Below, in pieces: positions 7,767 to 14,961 of a stretch of 64,000 nt of DNA (its first letter is position 1; each line of letters begins with the position of its first letter). A program made the translations under genes and the position numbers. This DNA is from SHVZ01 sp041906305 (GTDB lineage: Bacteria > Pseudomonadota > Alphaproteobacteria > SHVZ01): assembly GCA_041906305.1 (NCBI GenBank), contig JAYRJL010000005.1:124001-188000 (forward strand), in the 5' to 3' direction. The notes beneath the pieces are model-generated. The model worked only from the letters and a program-made list of their open reading frames with translations. It was not told the DNA's origin and searched no databases.

Positions 7767-8042
7767 TTATTCGGCAGCCCGCTGCTTCTTTACGTGCTCT
7801 TCGACGGGCGGGGACTTGCGCTGCTTGGGGCTGCCCACGCGCGTGGGCGCGCCGATCGCCGGCGGATCGCTGGCGTCCATGCTTTCGAGCAACGCCTCGT
7901 CGATCTTCTCGTCGTCGGTCATCGGGCGGCCAAGGTCCTGCGGATCCGGCGGGATCTGCGCCGGCGCCGGCGTCCGGTCGATCGGCAGGTTCGCGGTACC
8001 GGTTTCCCGGACCTCCGGCTTGAGCTTCTTCTGCGGTGTCAT
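7767..8042 (-). CDS. Hypothetical protein, 91 residues, disordered
   Basis: No family is recognised. The product is hydrophilic, proline- and lysine-rich, and likely disordered. It has a basic N-terminus (MTPQKKLKPE), an acidic middle (MTDDEKIDEALLESMDASD) and a basic C-terminus (KQRKSPPVEEHVKKQRAAE). An AAGGAG lies 7 bases before the ATG, which supports a real gene. It is followed by the long hairpin and then the methyltransferase-esterase gene on the same strand. Confidence 0.6.
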   Translation of the reverse strand: MTPQKKLKPEVRETGTANLPIDRTPAPAQIPPDPQDLGRPMTDDEKIDEALLESMDASDPPAIGAPTRVGSPKQRKSPPVEEHVKKQRAAE

Positions 8043-8123
8043 CGGGATCTCCTTCGGGGCGAGGTACCCGATAACGGAGCGCCGAAGGACGCGGTTCCCG
8101 CCGGTACGCGGGAACCGGCCTCG

Positions 8124-9152
8124 TCACGCGGTGTTCCGCGCCGGCTCGGCGCGCCGGTGCCGCATCGCCGCGGGGAACGCCAGCCAGAGGCCGGTCACGA
8201 GGAGGAAGATCCCCGCCGCCGCGGCGAGTCCGGGCGCCGCCGAGCCGGCGAGGTGCGCGATCACGACATAGGTGTCGAGCGCCAGGCCCAGCGCCAGCGG
8301 GATCGTGGCGGCGGTGACCAGCGTGCTGCCGGTCTTCAGGACCTCGTCGGTGTTGGCGCCGTCGCCGACCAGACGATGATAGGCGGCGGGCGTCATCAGC
8401 AGGATCATCGCCAGGCAGATGGCGCCGAGGGCCCCTGCATGCACCGTCTTGGAGACGGAGGGCAGGGTCTCGAATACGCGGGTCATGACCATCGAGAGCT
8501 GGAAGCCGAGCAGGGCCTGCACGCCGGGAAGGACCACGCGCGCCTCGGTCAGCATGCGGTCGATGCAGACGTCGAGCGGGGGCATCGTGTGCCGATCCGG
8601 CATTGAGGTCTCCTTTCCGCGGGGGGTCTCGCGACGCGAGCGCCCGAGCCCGTACCAGAACCACGCGGCGACGAGGAACGTGGCGACGCCTGCGACGATG
8701 CCCGCCTGCGGCCCCGCCAGGACGCTGGCGACGACGTAGAGGTCGAGGCCGATGGCGATCGCGAAGGGCAGCAGCGTGACACCGGTCGCCGCCGTCACCA
8801 CGCGCAGGAGACGCGGGCTCTCGGCGCCGCCCTCGGCGATCCGGTGAAACGCGGCCGGCATGATCAGCCCGGCGACGGTGACGATCATCAGCAGGAAGGC
8901 GACGCCCGTGACGATGCGGGCGGCCGGTGAAAGGATCTGGAAGTTGTCGAGGAAGGGCGCGTCGATGTGGAAGCCGAGCAGGATGCTGGCGCCGAGCAGC
9001 ATCAGCCGGGTCTCGTCGAGCGCGATCTTGATGTGGATCCTGAGATCGTCGGGCACCGTCATCGAAGCGAAACGTCGCGCCCCGTCGGGCGGTTCCTGGA
9101 ACGCCCAGCCGAAGACGGTGGCCGGCATCTCGTCGAAAATCTCGCCGCACAC
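8124..9152 (-). CDS. Tandem-duplicated DUF6328-like membrane protein
   Basis: The product is an integral membrane protein of up to 342 residues built from two similar halves. Both carry a leading helix (ETRLMLLGASILLGF in the first, EARVVLPGVQALLGF in the second), then PAAFHR or PAAYHR and a LxLDLYVV or LALDTYVV helix. DUF6328 proteins normally have one such unit of about 150 residues. The halves are joined by a basic linker near residue 175. Function is unknown. The GTG at 9152 has a poor ribosome binding site; an ATG near 9062 that keeps both repeats is a good alternative. Confidence 0.65.
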   Translation of the reverse strand: MCGEIFDEMPATVFGWAFQEPPDGARRFASMTVPDDLRIHIKIALDETRLMLLGASILLGFHIDAPFLDNFQILSPAARIVTGVAFLLMIVTVAGLIMPAAFHRIAEGGAESPRLLRVVTAATGVTLLPFAIAIGLDLYVVASVLAGPQAGIVAGVATFLVAAWFWYGLGRSRRETPRGKETSMPDRHTMPPLDVCIDRMLTEARVVLPGVQALLGFQLSMVMTRVFETLPSVSKTVHAGALGAICLAMILLMTPAAYHRLVGDGANTDEVLKTGSTLVTAATIPLALGLALDTYVVIAHLAGSAAPGLAAAAGIFLLVTGLWLAFPAAMRHRRAEPARNTA

Positions 9153-9186
9153 CCCGCCGGAGAGTCCTTCCGGAGGTTGTTTGCGA

Positions 9187-10254
9187 CTAGGTCCGGCCCG
9201 GCTTTGCCGCGAACAGGCCGTCGATCATCGACAGGACCCGTTCGGCTGCCGCGCCGGCCTCGGTCGCGCGCCGCCGCTTATCGGGCGCGCCGTCGCTCCG
9301 CGACAGATGGCCGAGGTCGGCGACGATGCCCGAGAGCAGCGGACGGATGCGCGCGAGCATCGCAGACTTGGCATCCGCATCGTCCCTCGCCGCCTCGAGC
9401 TCCCGCTCGATCCGCTTCTGCTCGCTGATGTCGTAGCGCAGCGTCACGATCTTGCCGTCGGCGGTGCGCGTGTTGCGCAGCATGGTCCAGGCGCCGTCGG
9501 CGTCGCGGCGGATCTCGACGCTGCCCATCCGCGCGATGCGCCAGCGGCGCATCCGTTCCTCGACCCAGCTCTCGACGTCGAGCATCTCGGTCGACTCGCC
9601 CGTGTTCCCCGCGGCGATGCCGGCGCGGATCATGTCCTCGAAGCTCCGGCCGACGAGCTGATCGTCCGCCGGCAGGTGCGGATACCGCTGGTGATAGCGG
9701 CGGTTGCCGAGCACGTAGCGGTCGTCCGCGTCGTAGACGACGACCGAGGCATCGAGACTGTCGATGATCTCGCGCATCAGCGCCGTGCTGCCGGCCCGGT
9801 CGAGGGCGATGCCGACAACCGAGGCCACGGCGGACACCGCGGCGACTTCGGTCTCGCTCCATCGTCGGGGCGCGATGGCCTGGATGCCGACGACGCCGCG
9901 GAGCGCGCCGCCGAGAAGGATGGGCGCCTGCAGCACGGCCTTGCCGGCGAGCGTGGCCTGTACGATCTCGCCAGTGGCATGCCGCTCGCACCAAGCCTGC
10001 GTCGCCGCGGCGTCGCGCGCGGGGCCGTCGCCGTCCGGCCAACGCAGCAGCTCGACCTGGCGGAACGTGCCGTCGCCGCCGCCTTCACAGCGATCGACGT
10101 AAGCTGCCTTCGCGCCCATGAGCGGAGCCAGCCGCGCCAGCAAGTCGGCGACGGCGGGCCGCCAGTCGCCATCTCCGGCAATGCGCTCCGCCGCCGTGGC
10201 GATGGACCTCAAGACGGCTTCGAACGACAGGTACTCGTCGGCGTTCCGATCCAT
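9187..10254 (-). CDS. GAF and PAS domain protein without kinase core
   Basis: The 355-residue cytoplasmic protein has an N-terminal GAF-like region (about 25-165, with VLQAPILLGGALRGVVGIQ). A PAS domain (about 170-300) follows, with VVVYDADDRYVLGNRRYHQRY and a TLRYDISEQKRIERELEAARDDAD tail, the usual junction to a kinase. There is a short helical region with SGIVADLGHLS but no ATPase boxes. It resembles the sensor half of a histidine kinase without its catalytic half. GGAG precedes the ATG at 10254; upstream in-frame codons look non-coding. The next gene upstream on the same strand is the fused ABC exporter. Confidence 0.7.
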   Translation of the reverse strand: MDRNADEYLSFEAVLRSIATAAERIAGDGDWRPAVADLLARLAPLMGAKAAYVDRCEGGGDGTFRQVELLRWPDGDGPARDAAATQAWCERHATGEIVQATLAGKAVLQAPILLGGALRGVVGIQAIAPRRWSETEVAAVSAVASVVGIALDRAGSTALMREIIDSLDASVVVYDADDRYVLGNRRYHQRYPHLPADDQLVGRSFEDMIRAGIAAGNTGESTEMLDVESWVEERMRRWRIARMGSVEIRRDADGAWTMLRNTRTADGKIVTLRYDISEQKRIERELEAARDDADAKSAMLARIRPLLSGIVADLGHLSRSDGAPDKRRRATEAGAAAERVLSMIDGLFAAKPGRT

Positions 10255-10291
10255 GGCTGCTCCACCATAGAAGTCCGCAGTCCAGCGAATA

Positions 10292-13200
10292 TCACCCCGC
10301 CGCAGCGCCGCGCCAGCGCGCACCGGGATCAGCGGCCTCGGCCTGGCGGCGGACCAGCGTCGCGTAGAGGCCGCCCTTGGCCAGCAGCTCCTCGTGTCGC
10401 CCCTGCTCGCGCACGCGGCCGCCGTCGAGGACGACGATCTCGTCCGCCTCGCGCACGGTCGAGAGTCGGTGCGCGATCACCAGCGTGGTGCGGCCGCGCG
10501 CGAGGTCGTCGATTGCCTTTCGCACGCGGCGCTCGCTGACCGCATCCAGGTGCGAGGTGGCTTCGTCGAGGATCAGGATCGGTGCGTCCTTGAGCACGGC
10601 GCGCGCGATCGCGAGGCGCTGGCGCTGACCGCCCGAGAGCTTGAGGCCGCGTTCGCCGATCGGCGTCGCGAGCCCATCGGGCAGCGCGCGGACGAAGTCG
10701 GCGAGCGCCGCGCGCTCCAGCGCGTCCCAGAGCTCCTCTTCGGTCGCCGCGTCCCTGCCGAGGCGGAGATTGAAGGCGAGGTCGCCGTTGAAGAGGTAGG
10801 TGTCCTGGGAGACCAGGGCCACCTGCCGGCGGAGTTCGTCGAGCTTGAGCGCGCGCGTCTCGATGCCGTCGACGCGGATGGATCCCGTCGGCGGATCCCA
10901 GAAGCGCAGCAGCAGATGCGCCAGCGTCGTCTTGCCGGCGCCGGACGGTCCGACCAGCGCCACCGTGGCGCCGCGCTTGAGCGCCAGCGTCACGTCGGCG
11001 AGCGCCGGGCGCAGCGTGCCCGGATAGCCGAAGCCGACATGGTCGAAGGCGAGCGCCGGCGTTTCGGCGGCCGGCTGCGCCGGCAGGCTCGCCGGGCCGT
11101 CGACGACCGTCGCCGGCTCGTTCTCCAGCAGGTCGAGCCTCCGCGTCGCGCCGAAGGTGTCGGCGAGCTGGCGGCCGACATGGGCGATCTCCGAGATCGG
11201 CAGGAACGCCGACATGCCGATCAGCGTCGCCAGCGGCACCAGGCCGGCGGATATCGTGCCGGAGGCCGCGAGGCCCGCGCCGGTCAGCGCGATCGCGAGC
11301 CCGCCCAGTCCCGTCGTTGCTTCCAGCAGGTTCGCCTGCCGCGCCATGTCGCCCAGAAAGGCGAGACGCGCATTGCCGAGGGTCTGGCTGAGCTCGGTGA
11401 GGTCGCGGCGGCGGTCGTCCTCGCGCTGGAAGGCGACGACCTCCGCCAGACCCTGCACCGTGTCGGTGACATGTGCGTTGAGACGGCCCAGCGACATCCG
11501 CATCTCGGATCCCAGGCGGTCGACGCGCTTGCGGGCGAGCGCCGGGCTCGCCGCGGCGATGAAGAGGAACGGCGCCAGCACGATCGCGAGCCACGCATTC
11601 ATCCAGGCGAGCCCGATCAGCACGCCGGCCGGCACCAGCACGCCGACCGCGGCCGGCACCAGCGTATGCGCGACGAAGTACTCGACCAGCTCGACGTCGT
11701 GGGTCGCCATCGAGACGAGGTCGCCCGAGCGCCGGCGCAGCAGGTAGGCGGGGCCGAGCGCGGCCAGCTTGCGGAACAGCGCGAGGCGCATGTCGGCGAG
11801 CATCCGGTAGGCGACGTCGTGGGCGAGCCAGGACTCGAGCCAGTGAAGGATGCCTGCGGCCACCGCGGCGGCGAAAAGCCACGTCACCAGGGAGTCGAAG
11901 CTCGTGCCGGCCTTCAGGTTCATCACGATCAGGGCCGAGATCGCGCTGACGCCGATGAAGGCGATGACCCGGCCGAGGCCGAGCCCGAAGGTCGCGACGA
12001 TGCCGGTGCGCCAGGGACCGACCCGGCGCCAGAGGCTGCCCAGCGCCGAGAGCGCGCTGCCATGCGCGGTGATGATGCCGCTCTCCGGCTCGGGTGGCGG
12101 CGCGGGCACCTTCGTCTCGTCCCCGGTCGCGGCGTCGGTCTCGATCTTGGCGTCGCCTGCGATCAGGCGGTCGCCGCCGCGCGACTGCTCGGCCATCAGC
12201 TCGTGATAGAGCCCGCCCATCCCCATCAGCGCCTGGTGGGTGCCGGACTCGACGAGCTTGCCCTTGTCGAGGACGAGGATGCGGTCGGCGCCGATCACGC
12301 TGGATAGCCGGTGCGCGAAGACCAGCGTCGTGCGTCCGGCCATCAGGCGGTCGAGCGCCTCCTGGATCGCCGCCTCGTTCTCGGCGTCGACCGAGGACAG
12401 GGCCTCGTCGAGCACCAGGATCGGCGCGTCCTTGAGCAGCGCGCGGGCGATCGCGAGGCGCTGGCGCTGGCCGCCGGAGAGCTTGAGTCCGCGCTCGCCG
12501 ACGACGGTCGCATAGCCGTGGGGCAGGCGCTGGATGAAGCCGTGCGCGTTGGCCGCGCGCGCCGCCGCCTCGATCTGCTCTCGCGTGGCCTGGGGCCGCG
12601 CCAGGCGGAGATTCTCGGCGACCGTGCCATGGAACAGGAACGTGTCCTGGCCGACGACCGCGATCTGGCGGCGGAGGTCGGCGAGCGAGAGGTCGCGGAT
12701 ATCGGCATCGCCGACGCGCACCGTCCCGCGCTCGGCATCGTGGAAGCGCAGCAGCAGGCGCATGATCGTCGACTTGCCGGCGCCGGACGGACCGACCACG
12801 GCGATCCGCTGTCCGGCCTCGACCCTGAACGAGAGGCCGTCGAGCGCGGCGCGCGTGGCCTCGGGATAGGCGAACGCCACGTTTTCGAAGGCGAGGCTGG
12901 GCTCCCGCACGACGACGCCGGCCTTGGGCGTCTCCCGGACCGCCGGCGTGCGCGCGAGGAACCCGAGGATCGCTTCCGCCGCGGCCTGGCCCAGCATGCC
13001 GGCATGCAGCATGTCGCGGAGGTCGCGGAAGGGCCTGAACGCTTCGACACCCAGCATCAGCACGATCGCCAGCGACTCGAGCGGCATCGATCCGTCCACG
13101 ACGCGATAGGCGCCGAGCGCCAGCGCGCCGGCGGCCCCGAGCGCGATCGCGCCGTCGGTGACGCCCCTGGTCGCGACCGAGACCGAGAGCACCCACATCG

Positions 13201-13894
13201 TCGCGCGATAGAGCTCGGCCGAGCGTTCGCCGAGATGCCCAGCGCGGTTGGCGGTCTGGCCGAAGGCCGCCAGCGTCGGCAGGCCCTGGATCGAATCCAG
13301 GAAGTCGGCGGCGAAGGCCTTGTAGGCGCGCGCGCGGGCGACGGCGCCGTCCGAGGCGCGGCGATGCAAGAGCGACGGCAGGAACAGCGCGCCCAGCGCC
13401 GCGGCGAGCAGCACGAGCGCGACGGGAAGGTCGAGCCAGGCGAGAAACACGAAGATGCCGATCGGCGTCACCAGCGCCACCAGAAGCTGCGGCAGGTAGG
13501 AGCCGAAATAGGTGTTGAGCTGCTCGACCGCCTCGTTGAGCACGAGCGTCGCCTCGCCGGTGCGCAGGCCCGAGACCGCGGCGGGACCGAGGCCGAGCAG
13601 GTGATCGAGCAGCTTCTGCCTGAGATGCTGGAGCACGGTCGCGGCCGTGCGCTGCGCGACGCGGGTGCGCCAGTTCTCAAGTCCGGCCCGGATCAGGATC
13701 ATCGCCGCGGTCAGCGCCGCCGGCCAGAGCAGCTCGTCCACGGGCGCGCCGGCCAGCGCTCGGGCGATCAGCCAGCCGAGCAGCGCCAGGCGCGCCACGC
13801 CGGCCGTGCTCGCGACGACGCCGAGGACGGCGACGGCGAGAAGGCGGGCGCGCACGCCGTCGGTGAACGGCCAGAGGCGGGGATCGAAATACAT
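10292..13894 (-). CDS. Fused double ABC exporter, CydDC-like
   Basis: One 1200-residue chain holds two complete half-exporters. The first membrane domain (about 15-310) is followed by an ATPase with Walker A at 367-375, signature LSGGQ at 472-476 and LDE in Walker B. A proline-rich linker near 570-610 leads to a second membrane domain (about 620-915) and an ATPase with Walker A at 981-990 and a second LSGGQ. The first half resembles CydD (ATLVLNEAVEQLNTYFGSYLPQ) and the second CydC. CydDC exports cysteine and glutathione for cytochrome bd assembly, normally as two proteins. No cytochrome bd gene is in the window, so the substrate is uncertain. Confidence 0.85.
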   Translation of the reverse strand: MYFDPRLWPFTDGVRARLLAVAVLGVVASTAGVARLALLGWLIARALAGAPVDELLWPAALTAAMILIRAGLENWRTRVAQRTAATVLQHLRQKLLDHLLGLGPAAVSGLRTGEATLVLNEAVEQLNTYFGSYLPQLLVALVTPIGIFVFLAWLDLPVALVLLAAALGALFLPSLLHRRASDGAVARARAYKAFAADFLDSIQGLPTLAAFGQTANRAGHLGERSAELYRATMWVLSVSVATRGVTDGAIALGAAGALALGAYRVVDGSMPLESLAIVLMLGVEAFRPFRDLRDMLHAGMLGQAAAEAILGFLARTPAVRETPKAGVVVREPSLAFENVAFAYPEATRAALDGLSFRVEAGQRIAVVGPSGAGKSTIMRLLLRFHDAERGTVRVGDADIRDLSLADLRRQIAVVGQDTFLFHGTVAENLRLARPQATREQIEAAARAANAHGFIQRLPHGYATVVGERGLKLSGGQRQRLAIARALLKDAPILVLDEALSSVDAENEAAIQEALDRLMAGRTTLVFAHRLSSVIGADRILVLDKGKLVESGTHQALMGMGGLYHELMAEQSRGGDRLIAGDAKIETDAATGDETKVPAPPPEPESGIITAHGSALSALGSLWRRVGPWRTGIVATFGLGLGRVIAFIGVSAISALIVMNLKAGTSFDSLVTWLFAAAVAAGILHWLESWLAHDVAYRMLADMRLALFRKLAALGPAYLLRRRSGDLVSMATHDVELVEYFVAHTLVPAAVGVLVPAGVLIGLAWMNAWLAIVLAPFLFIAAASPALARKRVDRLGSEMRMSLGRLNAHVTDTVQGLAEVVAFQREDDRRRDLTELSQTLGNARLAFLGDMARQANLLEATTGLGGLAIALTGAGLAASGTISAGLVPLATLIGMSAFLPISEIAHVGRQLADTFGATRRLDLLENEPATVVDGPASLPAQPAAETPALAFDHVGFGYPGTLRPALADVTLALKRGATVALVGPSGAGKTTLAHLLLRFWDPPTGSIRVDGIETRALKLDELRRQVALVSQDTYLFNGDLAFNLRLGRDAATEEELWDALERAALADFVRALPDGLATPIGERGLKLSGGQRQRLAIARAVLKDAPILILDEATSHLDAVSERRVRKAIDDLARGRTTLVIAHRLSTVREADEIVVLDGGRVREQGRHEELLAKGGLYATLVRRQAEAADPGARWRGAAAG

Positions 13895-13957
13895 GGCGGC
13901 GTCCGCAGTAAAAGAGAGAAAGCGATCCTAGCGCAGGGATCCCGCGCGGGCGAGTTA

Positions 13958-13976
13958 ATTGCGAGTAATTCGCAAT
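13958..13976. promoter_or_regulatory. Inverted repeat ATTGCGA-N5-TCGCAAT in divergent promoter region
   Basis: Perfect 7-bp arms separated by GTAAT lie in the 138-base gap between the divergent ABC exporter (start 13894) and receiver gene (start 14033). The surrounding bases are AT-rich compared with the coding DNA. The geometry suits a dimeric repressor or activator; the regulator cannot be named from the sequence. Confidence 0.5.
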
Positions 13977-14032
13977 AGATCGATCTCTCGTGCCCCTTTC
14001 TCTCCGGGCCGGGTTCGGGGTATCGAAGCCCC

Positions 14033-14431
14033 ATGGTCCGGCCCCTCAGCATTCTCGTCGTCGACGACCAGGTCTCGACCCGCACTCTCATCGCCGAGGC
14101 GCTGGCGGAAGACCGAGACGCCTCGGTCATGCTCGCCAACGACGGCGACCACGCGCTGCGCATGGTGCTGGCGCACCGCTTCGATGCGATCGTCTGCGAC
14201 GTGAAGATGGAGCCGGTCGACGGGCTCTCTTTCCTCCGCGCGCTCCGCGGCCACAAGCAGCAGTCGATCCGCGATATTCCGTTCATCGTCATGGCCACCA
14301 CCGCGAGCCGCGAGGTGGTGATGGCGGCGCATCAGTTCGAGGCGATCGCGATCATGGCAAAGCCGGTGTCGGTCGCGATGCTGAAGGCCCGGCTGCAGGT
14401 GGTCCGCGACGCGAAGTTCCGTCCGCGCTGA
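14033..14431 (+). CDS. Single-domain response regulator (CheY-like)
   Basis: The 132-residue protein is a receiver domain and nothing else. It has the acidic pair Asp11-Asp12, phosphoacceptor Asp56 in IVCDVKMEPVDG, an ATT motif for the switch threonine and Lys110 in MAKP. The MEPVDG turn resembles alphaproteobacterial receivers of the same kind as the one at 35733-36161. It has no output domain, so it signals by protein contact or by phosphotransfer. It converges on the PAS_5 and hybrid kinase genes, the nearest candidate partner. Confidence 0.9.
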   Translation: MVRPLSILVVDDQVSTRTLIAEALAEDRDASVMLANDGDHALRMVLAHRFDAIVCDVKMEPVDGLSFLRALRGHKQQSIRDIPFIVMATTASREVVMAAHQFEAIAIMAKPVSVAMLKARLQVVRDAKFRPR

Positions 14432-14959
14432 TCAGCGCCGGGACGATTTCTCGTCCGGCTCTGCGACCGGGATGCTGCAGACGATGAATCCGCCGACCTT
14501 GGTCCGGTCGGGATCGCCGAGCGGAACGACAAGGCGCAGCCAGTGATCGACCGGAACGCCGGGTGGCGGCTCGTGGCGGGTGAAAACAGGAACGCGCCGG
14601 TGTTCGCTCAGCAGATACACCGCGCGGAACATCTGCCCGACCGACGGCGGCAGTGAATCGACCTCTTCGCCCGTCATGTCGCGTCCGAAGGCGTCGGCGA
14701 GCGACTTGCCGAAGCTGTCATAGCGCAGGGCATTGTCGATCTTGGAGACGACGGCGGTGATGTCGGCGAGGTCGTCGAGCAACGACCGGCTGATGTCGGA
14801 CCTTACCGGAAGGGCGGAACGCTCTCGCTGCGCGGTCCACCAGTGGCTGCGGAGCCGCTTCTGCCGGATGTCGACGAGATCCTTCTCGTCCGGATCGACG
14901 ATCACCTCGATCGGCTGGTGAATGCCGTCCTGGATCAGGCGGTCGACGAAGCGGGCCAT
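14432..14959 (-). CDS. PAS_5 family PAS-domain protein
   Basis: The 175-residue protein resembles PAS_5, an alphaproteobacterial PAS family. Visible are KIDNALRYDSFGKSLADAFGRDMTGEE, a VYLLSEHRRVPVFTRHEPPPG segment, and a final sheet with DHWLRLVVPLG and VGGFIVCSIP. Function is unknown; such proteins probably bind a ligand and signal by contact. Its start is 2 bases past the stop of the upstream hybrid kinase, so the two are likely translated together, and it may modulate that kinase. Its stop directly abuts the convergent receiver gene. Confidence 0.78.
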   Translation of the reverse strand: MARFVDRLIQDGIHQPIEVIVDPDEKDLVDIRQKRLRSHWWTAQRERSALPVRSDISRSLLDDLADITAVVSKIDNALRYDSFGKSLADAFGRDMTGEEVDSLPPSVGQMFRAVYLLSEHRRVPVFTRHEPPPGVPVDHWLRLVVPLGDPDRTKVGGFIVCSIPVAEPDEKSSRR

Positions 14960-14961
14960 CG

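Noticed and set aside
10394..12307. Plus-strand frame of 637 residues opposite the fused ABC exporter
   Set aside because: It is rich in Arg, Glu, Gln and Ala in the way typical of antisense frames in GC-rich DNA; both ATPase domains are on the minus strand.
13955..13969. Possible CtrA box (TTAA-N7-TTAA) in the ABC exporter/receiver gap
   Set aside because: The second half is TAAT rather than TTAA; the inverted repeat is the better explanation.
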